DNA of 64,000 nt from Desulfobacterales bacterium (GTDB lineage: Bacteria; Desulfobacterota; Desulfobacteria; Desulfobacterales; Desulfosarcinaceae), in NCBI GenBank assembly GCA_016218685.1, contig JACRDD010000004.1, positions 124,001-188,000 on the forward strand, read 5' to 3'. A program made the position numbers and the translations under genes. Below, piece by piece: positions 11,957-20,231 of the stretch. Numbering within the stretch: position 1 is the stretch's first letter; each line of letters begins with the position of its first letter. The notes under the pieces are model-generated. The model ran no database searches, was not told the DNA's origin, and saw only the letters and a program-made list of their open reading frames with translations.

Positions 11957-14593
11957 CTATTTTATCACCTGCATGAATTTGCGGATATCGTTTTCATACG
12001 GTTCGATTTTTTCGACGTTCTCCGAACCCCGGATACCATGGCTGGTGAAGAAGCTGATGCCGTTTTCAAAGTTGATCTTGGAGAGCGATTCGTTCAGGGC
12101 CAGTTCGTGCTGCTTCAACATGGCGCGGCCCAGGTTCTGGATCTTCTTCATGCGGTCTTCGCCGCCGGCATCGGCCCGGGGGGTCTGCTTGAAGAATTGC
12201 AGCACCACCCAGTAGGACTCGAAATAGGTCAGCAGAAAACGGGCGAAGAGCTTGAGCTTGCGGAAGCCCACCGAGGTGAGCTGGTAGGTGTCCGGTAGTG
12301 TGGGATGGGGGATCAGGATGGCGTCGTCGATGAACGATTTGATGTTTTTGCGCGTCATGCGTTCGGCGGGCACGGCCAGATCGAAAGCAAATTCATACTT
12401 GAATAAATCTTGCAGGTAACGATAGCGGTCGTGCAGGCAAGCCGAAGAGAATTGAAAGGCGTCCTTTTCCAGAATGGCGGCGGCGATGAACGCGGCCGGC
12501 ACGAAATAGGCGATGCTGTTGTTCTTGTAGTACTCCAGTTGCAGGCGCTTCTGGGCCGGCAGGATATACTGGGCCGCTTCGGCCGGCACATTCTTCTCGC
12601 CGCCGGGCAGTTCGATGATCTTGCGCTGGATATAATTGTCCAGGGCGTGCTGGCAGGCCCGTTGGGGGTCCATGAGCAACGTGTCGGTGAGTTTGGCGCC
12701 CTGGGAGGTGAGCAGGTTGGTGTACGTCTCCACGTTCTGCATCAGATCGTCAGTGGTAAAACGTGCGGCCGCGCAGTTGAGGGCCGCCGAGGCCACCAAG
12801 GCGTGGGGGGTGATCACGCTCACCTGGTCGATGGCGTTGATCACGCGCCAGCCCAGATTGCGGCACAGGGCGTTCTGCTCCTTGGTGGGCATCTCCTCCA
12901 GGGTGGTGTTGTTCTCCGCCAGCAACTCCTTGAGCGATATGGGCTCGTGAAAATTGATGTAGATCTTACCGTAGCGGCGCTTGAGAAAACGGCGCGCGCG
13001 CAGCACCTGGGAAATGTTCTCCGGCTCCTTCTGGCCGCCGCTGAGTTCCTGAAGATAGGCGGTCTCCTCCAGCACCCGGTCATAGCCGATGAAGACCGGC
13101 ACGAAGATCATGTCCTGGCAGGCGCGCTCCTTGAAGGCGTTGAACAGCAGGGTCAGCAGGCCGAGCTTGGGCATCAGCAGTTTGCCCGAGCGGCTGCGGC
13201 CGCCCTCGATGAACAGCTCGATGTTGAAACCATCCTCCAGCAGTTTGTAAATATACTCCGCGAACACCTTGGCGTAGACCACGGCGCCGCTGAATGTGCG
13301 TCGCACAAAAAAAGCCCCGCCGGCCCTGAATAAGGGACCCATGGGCCAGAAGGAGAGATTCTTGCCCGCGGCGGTATGCGGCGCGGGCATGTTGTGGATG
13401 AAGAAAATGTACGAGAGGATCAGGTAGTCCATGTGGCTTTTATGGCAGGGAATCAGGATGAGCGGTCCCTTGAGGGACTGGGCTTTGACGCGCTGGAGCC
13501 CCTCCTTGTCCACCGTGATGCCGTCGAACATCGTATCCAGCAGCCAGCTCACCGGCTTGCAGGCGCACGAGACGAAGAAGTGATTGTACTTGGCGGAGAT
13601 TTCGTCCAGATAGCCGTCGGCCTGCTTGCGCACTTCATGCAGCGGCACTTTGCGGCTTTCGGAATGCTGCGCCAAAAATTGCCGCAGACGCTGGCTGGAG
13701 AGAATGCTCTCCTTGAACTCTTCATGGGATTTGACGACCGGACCGGTGATGCTCTGGCGGTGACGGTTGTGCTGCATGAGCAGTTGGCGGCGCAGCATGA
13801 GGGCCTGGTACTCCGTGCTCTCCTCGGATTTTTCCGCCATGGCGATGAAGTGGCGCAAGTCCAGCGGCTGGGAGATCTCCACGAACACCTTGCTGGGGTT
13901 GCCGAACAGAGTCATCAGGCGGCGGATCAGGCCAGGCCGCTGCTCGGAGCCCAGGAAGATATCGCGCAAGCGGGGATAGGACGGTGCCGGGCTTTTGCTG
14001 AAAAACATCAAATGGGGGATCAGGTAGATGGGCCGGTCGATGGATTTTTGCAACTCGATGAGAAAACGCAAGGGGTCGGTCTGGGCCTTGACGAAGCGGC
14101 GGTAAAAGCCGTGTTTTTCTACCAGGGGCAAAATGGCTGCCCGACCGCCGAGCAACTGCTCTTGCCAGAAGCCGTTGGCGTATGGATTCAGCCACTGGCG
14201 CCGGGTGACGAGCCAATCCAGATGGGCCAGGAGGCAGCGTCCGATGCGGCTCAGCGGCTGCATCAGCCAGGGGCGCAGACCGAAGCTCAGCTCGGGTACC
14301 GGCACTTTTTCCTGTTGGTAACGGGTGTGGTAGAACAGATATTCGAAGTAGGTTCGGTACTTGATCGTGTAGATCAGGATGGCCTGGGCCGGCAGTTGGC
14401 GCAGGATCTCCAGGTGGGGGCGGTCCATGCTGATGCCGTTGAAGAAGCGCTTGAGCAGCCAGCCTGCCAGCCCGGTGCGCGGGGGCAAGTGAAACAGAAA
14501 ATGATTGTGGCTGCCCTTGAGCAGCCTCGATATGAATTGGCGCCAGCGGTCTTGCCAGGACGCTGGTGCGGATGGAGCAGGTGTGGTGGACAT
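11957..14593 (-). CDS. plsB: glycerol-3-phosphate 1-O-acyltransferase PlsB
   Basis: PlsB acylates sn-glycerol-3-phosphate at position 1, the entry step of phospholipid synthesis, at the inner membrane. The 878-residue protein is near the usual length of about 800-900. It has the four acyltransferase blocks: H384-K-S-H-M-D389 (catalytic H-x4-D), G-G-A-F-F-V-R-R, F-I-E-G-G-R-S-R-S-G-K and V-P-V-F-I-G-Y-D-R. The start at 14593 (MSTTPAPSAP) is preferred. The frame is open up to 14707, but that extension crosses a 26-bp palindrome and looks non-coding. It ends 2 bases before the MurU-AmgK start, so the two are almost certainly one transcript. Confidence 0.93.
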   Translation of the reverse strand: MSTTPAPSAPASWQDRWRQFISRLLKGSHNHFLFHLPPRTGLAGWLLKRFFNGISMDRPHLEILRQLPAQAILIYTIKYRTYFEYLFYHTRYQQEKVPVPELSFGLRPWLMQPLSRIGRCLLAHLDWLVTRRQWLNPYANGFWQEQLLGGRAAILPLVEKHGFYRRFVKAQTDPLRFLIELQKSIDRPIYLIPHLMFFSKSPAPSYPRLRDIFLGSEQRPGLIRRLMTLFGNPSKVFVEISQPLDLRHFIAMAEKSEESTEYQALMLRRQLLMQHNRHRQSITGPVVKSHEEFKESILSSQRLRQFLAQHSESRKVPLHEVRKQADGYLDEISAKYNHFFVSCACKPVSWLLDTMFDGITVDKEGLQRVKAQSLKGPLILIPCHKSHMDYLILSYIFFIHNMPAPHTAAGKNLSFWPMGPLFRAGGAFFVRRTFSGAVVYAKVFAEYIYKLLEDGFNIELFIEGGRSRSGKLLMPKLGLLTLLFNAFKERACQDMIFVPVFIGYDRVLEETAYLQELSGGQKEPENISQVLRARRFLKRRYGKIYINFHEPISLKELLAENNTTLEEMPTKEQNALCRNLGWRVINAIDQVSVITPHALVASAALNCAAARFTTDDLMQNVETYTNLLTSQGAKLTDTLLMDPQRACQHALDNYIQRKIIELPGGEKNVPAEAAQYILPAQKRLQLEYYKNNSIAYFVPAAFIAAAILEKDAFQFSSACLHDRYRYLQDLFKYEFAFDLAVPAERMTRKNIKSFIDDAILIPHPTLPDTYQLTSVGFRKLKLFARFLLTYFESYWVVLQFFKQTPRADAGGEDRMKKIQNLGRAMLKQHELALNESLSKINFENGISFFTSHGIRGSENVEKIEPYENDIRKFMQVIK

Positions 14594-14926
14594 TGAGTTC
14601 TCGCTCTTGAAAGGTGGTTTGCCGCTCGGGTTGCAGGGTTCAAAGCGGCGACATCGAAAACTAACAGAATCGATCCCCATTTGCAAACGGGGATCGGCCA
14701 AGGCCAACGGTTGGGGTTTACTGCATAAAACCTGCTGTTTTCAAGCTTAAATCCAAGGTTGGGGATGCTAAAAATAGACTTGCGCGGACCAGGGGCTTAT
14801 GGTAATCCGGACACTTCGACACAGGTCCCCAAGGCACGCGGTGGATAAGCGCTGTTGATGATTCCCAGGATCTTTTTTCCGTAAACATAGTGACTTTACA
14901 GGCAAACTAAAGGAGGTGGGTGGTTT
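14594..14926. other. 333-base intergenic region between divergent plsB and a small membrane protein gene
   Basis: This gap holds the promoters of plsB (minus) and of the small membrane protein gene (plus). On the plsB side it contains a 26-bp near-perfect palindrome at 14671-14696. On the minus strand TTGCAA from that palindrome, a 17-base spacer and TAGTTT could be a weak promoter for plsB. On the plus side the only clear signal is a strong ribosome site (AAAGGAGGTGG) just before 14927. I see no tRNA, repeat family or additional ORF that I would defend. Confidence 0.5.
14671..14696. promoter_or_regulatory. 26-bp near-perfect palindrome upstream of plsB (candidate operator)
   Basis: Arms CGATCCCC and GGGGATCG flank a TTTGCAAA core that is itself palindromic. 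Only one symmetric position pair (14679/14688, A opposite C) breaks perfect symmetry, so 24 of 26 bases are symmetric. It lies 78-103 bases upstream of the plsB start and overlaps a possible -35 element, as expected for a repressor controlling lipid synthesis. The cognate protein is not identifiable here. Confidence 0.5.
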
Positions 14927-15205
14927 ATGAAAACTTTGATTGGTGGCGCAGTCGCGGCAGTCTTCGGCCTCATCGGCCTGACCGTTTGGTTTCCCGCATT
15001 TCTCCAGCTTCTGGCCGGTGCTATCCCCATCATGCTCTTGCTCGGTGGCGGACTTGCCATTTACCTGGGGTTCGATGAGCTGAAGGATTCCTGGAAGAAA
15101 GAAGACAGCGGCGCAGCCGAGGGCAAAGAAGAGCCTGCCAAGTACAAACAAGAGATCGATGACCTGAAAAAAGAGATCGAAACCCTGAAGTCCGACAAAG
15201 CCTAA
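14927..15205 (+). CDS. small membrane protein with C-terminal coiled coil
   Basis: A 92-residue product with one or two hydrophobic segments (about residues 4-22 and 26-47, rich in Ala, Leu and Gly) followed by a highly charged Lys/Glu tail. The tail segment Q-E-I-D-D-L-K-K-E-I-E-T-L-K (about 76-89) has a heptad pattern. No family is recognised. The gene is convincing because AAAGGAGGT lies at ideal distance upstream and a strong terminator follows 28 bases after the stop. It appears to be monocistronic. It may be a membrane stress or assembly factor, but no function can be assigned from sequence. Confidence 0.75.
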   Translation: MKTLIGGAVAAVFGLIGLTVWFPAFLQLLAGAIPIMLLLGGGLAIYLGFDELKDSWKKEDSGAAEGKEEPAKYKQEIDDLKKEIETLKSDKA

Positions 15206-15232
15206 TTCCCGGACTCAGCCCCCTGATCTTAC

Positions 15233-15272
15233 AACCCCTTGCGCCGGATATTTCCGGGTCAAGGGGTTTTTT
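15233..15272. terminator. rho-independent terminator, shared by the small membrane protein gene and rnhA
   Basis: Outer arms AACCCCTTG and CAAGGGGTT enclose an inner stem CCGGA-TATT-TCCGG, giving a long hairpin followed by a T-run on the plus strand. It terminates the small membrane protein gene. It also lies at the 3' end of the convergent rnhA gene, and A-residues on the far side are fewer, so bidirectional action is uncertain. Confidence 0.85.
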
Positions 15273-15951
15273 ATGCGCCGTTAACGGCCTGTACCGCCAA
15301 CTGATCGGCCCGCTCGTTGTCCGGATGACCAGCGTGCCCCTTGACCTTTACGAAGCGCAACTTCGGAAACGTCGCCGCCAGCCGCCGGATTTCGTCCACC
15401 AGTTCCATGTTCTTCTTGGCTTTCCAGCCTTGACTCAGCAAGCCGAGGGCATAACTGCTGTCGCTGAACAGGATCACCGGCAGCTTGCGGTTCTTGACCG
15501 CCAGCAAACCTACCCGGATGGCCTCCAGTTCGGCGATATTGTTGGTGGCCGTGCCCAGGGAACGGGAGATCTCCTTGTGCTTTTCCTTGTAGCGCAGGAC
15601 GACGCCGATGCCGGCCGGTCCCGGGTTACCGGAACAGGCGCCGTCAGTGTAGATACAAATGGCCTCGGCACAGGCCTCGGGTGTAACGGCAGGCAGGGCC
15701 TTGGCGGTGGAGGCCTTGGATTTGCCATTATTCTCCGCTGGAAGTTTGGCTGCGATTTCGGGCGTTCCCACGGCCACGACACTGGAAGGATGCACCCAAT
15801 ATTCATGGGGCTGTTCCAATTGGTATTTGACCAGCACTTTTCCTTTTTGCAACAGGGGATGCTGCTGTTCGTCCACAGCCATCCAAACCTTGTTGCCTTT
15901 GAACTGCATCCGTTTCCAGTGGGGGTGATCTTTTAGAGAGGTTGCGGTCAT
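15271..15951 (-). CDS. rnhA: ribonuclease HI with an N-terminal extension
   Basis: RNase HI cuts the RNA strand of RNA:DNA hybrids. The catalytic domain (about residues 97-226) has all four acidic residues: D103 in Y-T-D-G-A-C-S-G-N-P-G-P, E141 in N-I-A-E-L-E-A, D164 in F-S-D-S-S-Y-A-L and D216 in N-E-R-A-D-Q-L-A, plus the catalytic-loop histidine H206. The protein is 226 residues, about 70 longer than E. coli RNase HI. The extra N-terminal part contains M-Q-F-K-G-N-K-V-W-M-A-V-D and K-Y-Q-L-E-Q-P-H-E-Y-W-V, which is not the eukaryotic hybrid-binding domain that I would recognise, followed by a Lys/Ala linker. It ends 14 bases before the NamZ gene's 3' end on the same strand side. Confidence 0.93.
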   Translation of the reverse strand: MTATSLKDHPHWKRMQFKGNKVWMAVDEQQHPLLQKGKVLVKYQLEQPHEYWVHPSSVVAVGTPEIAAKLPAENNGKSKASTAKALPAVTPEACAEAICIYTDGACSGNPGPAGIGVVLRYKEKHKEISRSLGTATNNIAELEAIRVGLLAVKNRKLPVILFSDSSYALGLLSQGWKAKKNMELVDEIRRLAATFPKLRFVKVKGHAGHPDNERADQLAVQAVNGA

Positions 15952-15964
15952 AGGTTTTTTAGAC

Positions 15965-17140
15965 TCAGGTGTAGAGAAAATAGCGCCGGCGCATCTGATC
16001 GTAGGCGGTCAGATCCGCCTGCCAGGCGGCCTCCAGGTCTGAGACGGACGCCATGGCTTGCAGGCTGATGCGCACCGTGTCGGTGCCCAGGATCAGGTCG
16101 ATGGGTAGCCGCTCGTATTCGTATTCATATGGTGGTTGCTTCCATTTAAAGTCGTCGGGATGGTTGCGCAGGATCGCCTGGAGCAACCGCAGGCTGCTCT
16201 GATAAGGCCGGAATGTGTCCGGATCGGTTACGTGGAGTTGAAAGCCCCGGCAGGCGTGGCCTTGCCATTTATTGCTTGTGGGTTCGAACTCCATGGGCCG
16301 CAGGAAGCCTCCCGGCAGCGTCTGGCCCCCCAGGAAATCCAGGATGCCTTGGGGATCGATGAACGGCGCGCCGAAAAGCTCGAAGGGCTGGGTGGTGCCG
16401 CGGCCCTCGGAGACGTTGGTGCCTTCCCAGAGCACCTGGCCGGGATAGACCAGGGCCGAGACCGGGGTCGGCATGTTGGGCGAGGGCGCCACCCAGGGCA
16501 ATCCAGTTTGCGCAAAATCCATGTCTCGCCGCCAGCCGGTCATGGGAATGACCTGCAGCCGGCAGCCGATGGCGAACTCCTGGTTGAACATCAGGGCCAG
16601 TTCGCCGATGGTCATGCCATGGCGCATGGGCAGAGGATAGCGTCCCACGAACGAGCGCCAGGCCGGATCCAGGCAGTTGCCTTCCACCAACCGGCCGCCG
16701 ATGGGGTTGGGCCTGTCCAGCACCACCACTCGCTTGCCCAGCTGAGCCGCGACCTCCAGACAATAGGACATCGTATAGATGAAGGTATAGACCCGGGTGC
16801 CCACATCCTGGATGTCGATCAGTAGGGTGTCGATGTTTGCGAACATTTCGGCGGTGGGGATGCGGGTCTGGCTGTAGAGGCTGAATACCGGAATTCGCAG
16901 CAAGGGGTCGCGCCGGTGGCCGGATTCGATCATGTTGTCCTGCTTTTCGGCGAACAATCCATGCTGGGGCGAAAAGAGCGCGGTCAGCCGTTGACCGAAA
17001 CAGTCATACAGGCGTTGCCGGGCATGGACAAGCTGGCGATCCACCGAGGCGGAGTTGCACAACAGGCCGACCCTTTGATCGCGCAGGTCGGCCGGAGGTG
17101 ATGCCACCAGTTGCTCCAATCCCGATTTGACGTCAACCAT
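15965..17140 (-). CDS. namZ: exo-beta-N-acetylmuramidase NamZ family protein (DUF1343)
   Basis: NamZ-type enzymes release MurNAc from the non-reducing ends of peptidoglycan glycans. The 391-residue product carries the DUF1343 signatures: G-L-L-C-N-S-A-S-V near residue 28, L-F-S-P-Q-H-G-L-F, I-D-I-Q-D-V-G-T-R-V-Y-T-F, L-D-R-P-N-P-I-G-G and L-W-E-G-T-N-V-S-E-G-R-G-T-T-Q-P-F. There is no evident signal peptide, so it may act in the cytoplasm or leave by another route. The MurU-AmgK fusion nearby would use its product, giving a coherent MurNAc salvage pair. The ATG at 17140 follows a GGAG site. It is divergent from the 2-oxoacid oxidoreductase cluster. Confidence 0.85.
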   Translation of the reverse strand: MVDVKSGLEQLVASPPADLRDQRVGLLCNSASVDRQLVHARQRLYDCFGQRLTALFSPQHGLFAEKQDNMIESGHRRDPLLRIPVFSLYSQTRIPTAEMFANIDTLLIDIQDVGTRVYTFIYTMSYCLEVAAQLGKRVVVLDRPNPIGGRLVEGNCLDPAWRSFVGRYPLPMRHGMTIGELALMFNQEFAIGCRLQVIPMTGWRRDMDFAQTGLPWVAPSPNMPTPVSALVYPGQVLWEGTNVSEGRGTTQPFELFGAPFIDPQGILDFLGGQTLPGGFLRPMEFEPTSNKWQGHACRGFQLHVTDPDTFRPYQSSLRLLQAILRNHPDDFKWKQPPYEYEYERLPIDLILGTDTVRISLQAMASVSDLEAAWQADLTAYDQMRRRYFLYT

Positions 17141-17242
17141 GCGATCTCCTTAGGCCGGCCGCGCCGGAAAGCAAGGTCAAAAGTTTGTCCTTATGGAACG
17201 CTAAGATAGTGGAACCCGAACATAAAGTAAACCTGAAAGCGC

Positions 17243-17271
17243 TTGACACCCCCCGGCGAACCCAATAGATT
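17243..17271 (+). promoter_or_regulatory. sigma-70-type promoter for the 2-oxoacid oxidoreductase cluster
   Basis: A perfect -35 hexamer TTGACA (17243-17248), a 17-base spacer and TAGATT (17266-17271, four of six consensus bases) lie 72 bases upstream of the P-loop ATPase start in the divergent gap with namZ. Position, spacing and orientation fit the following plus-strand operon. Confidence 0.6.
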
Positions 17272-17342
17272 GGCGACCGTTCACCGTCCGGTTTAAACCC
17301 CTGGCGGGAACAACCTCTGGAAGGAATGGTGCGATACACGGC

Positions 17343-18071
17343 ATGGCGGCTGCGCTGCATCTGAACGGCATTTTGATTATCGTCGGCAACTACGGCAGCG
17401 GCAAAACCGAGGTGGCCGTCAATCTGGCGGTGGATCAGCAGGCCAAAGGCAGGCAGGTGCGGCTGGCTGATCTGGATCTGGTCAACCTTTACTTCCGGAC
17501 CCGGGAAGCACGCCACGCGTTGAGCGCCTTGGGCATCGAAGTGATTCTGCCCCCCGAAGGGTGGCTGCAAGCCGACTTGCCCATCCTGGTGCCCCAGGTG
17601 GCCGGCCTAATCCGCCGACCGGGTGAGCTGGCGATCCTGGATGTCGGCGGCGACGGCGTGGGGGCCAGGGTGCTCGCGGCCTTGGGTGAAGCCTTCCAGA
17701 ACGCTCCCGAAACAGCCCAGGTGTTCCAAGTGGTCAACCCGTTCCGGCCCAACACCGATACGGTTGCGCGCTGCCTGGCCATGCGTGCCGTTATCGAGTC
17801 GGCCTCACGGCTCAAGGTCACCGGTTGGGTCGGCAATGCCCATTTGATGGACGAGACCACGGCGGATCACATCCGCCAAGGCCATGACCTCATGCTGGCG
17901 TTGGCCGATGCCAGCGGCTTGCCCTTGGCGTGCATGGCTGTGGCCGATGGATTGATGCATACGCCGGTCGTCGATACCATGGCCTGTCCGGTATTGACCA
18001 TTCGCCGGCAGATGGTGCCGCCCTGGCGGCGACCGGTGGTGTTGAGCGGCGAAGATACGATATTGCAGTGA
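17343..18071 (+). CDS. P-loop ATPase (MinD/CobQ-like) heading the ferredoxin oxidoreductase cluster
   Basis: A 242-residue protein with Walker A G15-N-Y-G-S-G-K-T22 and a D-L-D-L-V-N switch-like segment, then D-V-G-G-D-G-V-G-A, as in the SIMIBI class of P-loop NTPases. These often act in cofactor insertion or protein positioning. It lies 17 bases upstream of the ferredoxin subunit of the oxidoreductase and is surely co-transcribed. By analogy with CooC or ApbC-like ATPases it may help load Fe-S clusters or mature the complex, but this is inference. The ATG at 17343 is the only in-frame start near the promoter; the ribosome site (GGAAGGA) is farther upstream than usual. It is not a 2-oxoacid oxidoreductase subunit itself. 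Confidence 0.75.
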   Translation: MAAALHLNGILIIVGNYGSGKTEVAVNLAVDQQAKGRQVRLADLDLVNLYFRTREARHALSALGIEVILPPEGWLQADLPILVPQVAGLIRRPGELAILDVGGDGVGARVLAALGEAFQNAPETAQVFQVVNPFRPNTDTVARCLAMRAVIESASRLKVTGWVGNAHLMDETTADHIRQGHDLMLALADASGLPLACMAVADGLMHTPVVDTMACPVLTIRRQMVPPWRRPVVLSGEDTILQ

Positions 18072-18088
18072 TACAGGAGAACGAAGGC

Positions 18089-18343
18089 ATGCCCTACTGT
18101 TATCAGATTGAAGCGGATCGATGTAAAGGTTGCGGATTGTGCGTGATGGTATGCCCCAAGAAAGTGCTCGAGCTTTCCAATCAGGTCAACAGCCTGGGAT
18201 ATTTTCCTGCCTACCAGGCGCGCCCGGCCGATTGCATCGTGTGCGCCATTTGTTGCACCATGTGTCCGGACGTTGCTATCCGCATCAGCCAAGTCGCCGA
18301 GACGGAACCCTGCGTCGGCGGCGGCCGTGTCGGTTCCAAATAA
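18089..18343 (+). CDS. 2-oxoacid:ferredoxin oxidoreductase, delta (2x[4Fe-4S] ferredoxin) subunit
   Basis: An 84-residue polyferredoxin-type subunit. It has two [4Fe-4S] motifs, C-K-G-C-G-L-C-V-M-V-C-P and C-I-V-C-A-I-C-C-T-M-C-P, joined by a 30-residue linker, and a Gly-rich tail. It would carry electrons from the TPP subunit to free ferredoxin. The ATG at 18089 has AAGG/GAAGG just upstream. A longer open frame from 17930 overlaps the ATPase and is rejected. The order delta-alpha-beta-gamma that follows is typical of ketoisovalerate and 2-oxoglutarate ferredoxin oxidoreductases. Confidence 0.9.
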   Translation: MPYCYQIEADRCKGCGLCVMVCPKKVLELSNQVNSLGYFPAYQARPADCIVCAICCTMCPDVAIRISQVAETEPCVGGGRVGSK

Positions 18344-18364
18344 GAAGCGAAAAGGAAGCAAACG

Positions 18365-19441
18365 ATGTCCAAGGTTTTGATGAAAGGCAATGAAGCCATT
18401 GCCGAGGCGGCCATTCGTGCGGGGTGCCTCAATTACTTCGCCTACCCCATCACGCCCCAGTCCGAAGTGGCCGAGTATCTTTCCTGGCGCATGTCGGAGG
18501 TCGATGGCGTTTTCCTGCAGGGCGAAAGCGAAGTGGCGGTCGGCTACATGATCTTCGGCGCCGCCGGCGCCGGCGTGCGGGTCTTCACCACCTCCTCCAG
18601 TCCCGGCATCAGCCTGATGAGCGAGGCCATCAGTTACCTGTGCGGCGCCCAGTTGCCAGCGGTCTTCGTCAACATCATGCGCGGCGGGCCGGGGCTCGGC
18701 GGCATCCTGCCCTCCCAGGCCGATTACTTCCAGGCCACCAAAGGCATCGGCCACGGCGACTGCCGCCTGCTGGTCATGGCCCCGGCCAGCGTGCAGGAGG
18801 TCGTGGAGATGGTGATGACGGCCTTCCCCCTGGCGGAAAAATACCGCAACCCGGTGATGATTCTGGGCGACGGCCTGATCGGCCAGATGATGGAGCCCGT
18901 GGAATTCCCAGATCATCTCAAGAGCGAACCAACCAATAAAGACGCCTGGGCCTCCAACGGCATCGATTTTCGCAAGGGCTCCAAGCGCAACCTGGTGCGC
19001 TCGCTCTTTTTGGACCCCGAGAAGTTGAACGACAACAACTTGGAATTGCGGGCCAAGTACGAGCGCATGAAGCGGGAAGAGGTGCGTTTCGAAGCTTACA
19101 ACACCCAGGGGGAGTACAGCGTCCTGATCGTTTCCTACGGCACCATGAGCCGGGTGTGTAAAACCGCCATCGAGACGCTCAAGGCAGAAGGCATCGAAGT
19201 CGGCCTGATCCGTCCCCAGACGCTCTTTCCCTACCCCGAAATCGCGGTGCGCGAAGCGGCCCGCAAGAGCAGTTGCCGGGCCGTGTTGTGCATCGAGATG
19301 AGCATGGGCCAGATGGTGGAGGATGTGGAGCGCTGCGTGCAAGGCGCCCGGCCGGTGCAGTGGTACGGCAAATGCGGCGGCGACGTGCCCACCCCCGAAG
19401 AGATCATCGATCTGGTCAAACGCACCCTGAGCCCCATGTGA
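18365..19441 (+). CDS. 2-oxoacid:ferredoxin oxidoreductase, alpha subunit (VorB/KorA type)
   Basis: The 358-residue alpha subunit of an enzyme that oxidatively decarboxylates a 2-oxoacid to its acyl-CoA and reduces ferredoxin. It begins MSKVLMKGNEAIAEAAIRAG and has the pyrimidine-binding part with Y-P-I-T-P-Q-S-E-V, E-S-E-V-A (the catalytic-type Glu), T-S-S-S-P-G-I-S-L-M and R-G-G-P-G-L-G, then a C-terminal transketolase-like domain with V-S-Y-G-T-M-S-R-V. The start pattern resembles VorB (3-methyl-2-oxobutanoate) at least as much as KorA (2-oxoglutarate), and sequence alone does not settle the substrate. It follows the ferredoxin subunit by 21 bases, with an AAAAGGAAG ribosome site. Confidence 0.9.
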   Translation: MSKVLMKGNEAIAEAAIRAGCLNYFAYPITPQSEVAEYLSWRMSEVDGVFLQGESEVAVGYMIFGAAGAGVRVFTTSSSPGISLMSEAISYLCGAQLPAVFVNIMRGGPGLGGILPSQADYFQATKGIGHGDCRLLVMAPASVQEVVEMVMTAFPLAEKYRNPVMILGDGLIGQMMEPVEFPDHLKSEPTNKDAWASNGIDFRKGSKRNLVRSLFLDPEKLNDNNLELRAKYERMKREEVRFEAYNTQGEYSVLIVSYGTMSRVCKTAIETLKAEGIEVGLIRPQTLFPYPEIAVREAARKSSCRAVLCIEMSMGQMVEDVERCVQGARPVQWYGKCGGDVPTPEEIIDLVKRTLSPM

Positions 19442-19457
19442 TCAAGGAGAAGAATCA

Positions 19458-20231
19458 ATGGCCAAGACCTTTCAAAGACCCCGCGCCATGTTCGAGGCCC
19501 ACACCCATTACTGTCCCGGGTGCACCCATGGCGTGATTCACCGCCTGGTGGCCGAAACCATCGATGAGCTGGAGATCCGCGGCCGCACCGTGGGCATCGC
19601 CCCGGTGGGCTGCGCCGTGATGGCCTATAACTATATTGATTGCGATTTTCAGGAGGCGGCCCACGGTCGGGCCCCGGCCATGGCCACGGGCATCAAGCGC
19701 GTGCGGCCGGACCTGATGGTCTTCACTTATCAAGGCGACGGCGACCTGGCCAGCATCGGCATGGGCGAGATCATCCACGCGGCCAACCGGGGCGAGAAGT
19801 TCACCACCATTTTCGTCAACAACGCCATTTACGGCATGACCGGCGGCCAGATGGCCCCTACCACCATGCCCAATCAGCGCACCACCACCTCTCCCTTCGG
19901 ACGCAAGACCGAAGAGGTGGGCATGCCCATCCGGGTGGCCGAGTTGCTGGCGACGCTGGTGACACCGGGCTACATCACCCGTCAGGCCGCCATCGGCCCA
20001 AAGTACATCCAGAAGGCCAAACGGGCCATCCGCCAGGCTTTCCAGTATCAATTGGAGAATCGTTGTTTTTCCCTGGTGGAGGTGGTGAGCACCTGCCCCA
20101 CCAACTGGGGCATGACCCCCCAGGAGGCGATTCACTGGGCCGAAGAGGTGTTGCTGCCCTATTATCCCCTGGGCGACTTGAAGACGCCCCACGACCAGCA
20201 GTCCAAGGAGAAGTCATGCAAAGCGAAGTGA
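19458..20231 (+). CDS. 2-oxoacid:ferredoxin oxidoreductase, beta (TPP-binding) subunit
   Basis: The 257-residue thiamine-pyrophosphate subunit. It shows the N-terminal C-P-G-C-T-H-G Cys pair, I-A-P-V-G-C-A-V, the TPP/Mg motif G-D-G-D-L-A-S-I-G and N-N-A-I-Y-G-M-T-G-G-Q-M-A-P-T-T. Additional cysteines (for example C-P-T-N-W-G-M) may ligate a [4Fe-4S] cluster. AAGGAG lies upstream of the ATG. Its last 16 bases overlap the gamma-subunit start, so translation of the two is coupled. Confidence 0.92.
   Translation: MAKTFQRPRAMFEAHTHYCPGCTHGVIHRLVAETIDELEIRGRTVGIAPVGCAVMAYNYIDCDFQEAAHGRAPAMATGIKRVRPDLMVFTYQGDGDLASIGMGEIIHAANRGEKFTTIFVNNAIYGMTGGQMAPTTMPNQRTTTSPFGRKTEEVGMPIRVAELLATLVTPGYITRQAAIGPKYIQKAKRAIRQAFQYQLENRCFSLVEVVSTCPTNWGMTPQEAIHWAEEVLLPYYPLGDLKTPHDQQSKEKSCKAK

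Noticed and set aside
19640..20215. Long upstream extension of the oxidoreductase gamma subunit
   Set aside because: It lies inside the beta-subunit gene in another frame; ATG 20216 has AAGGAG and the canonical N-terminus.
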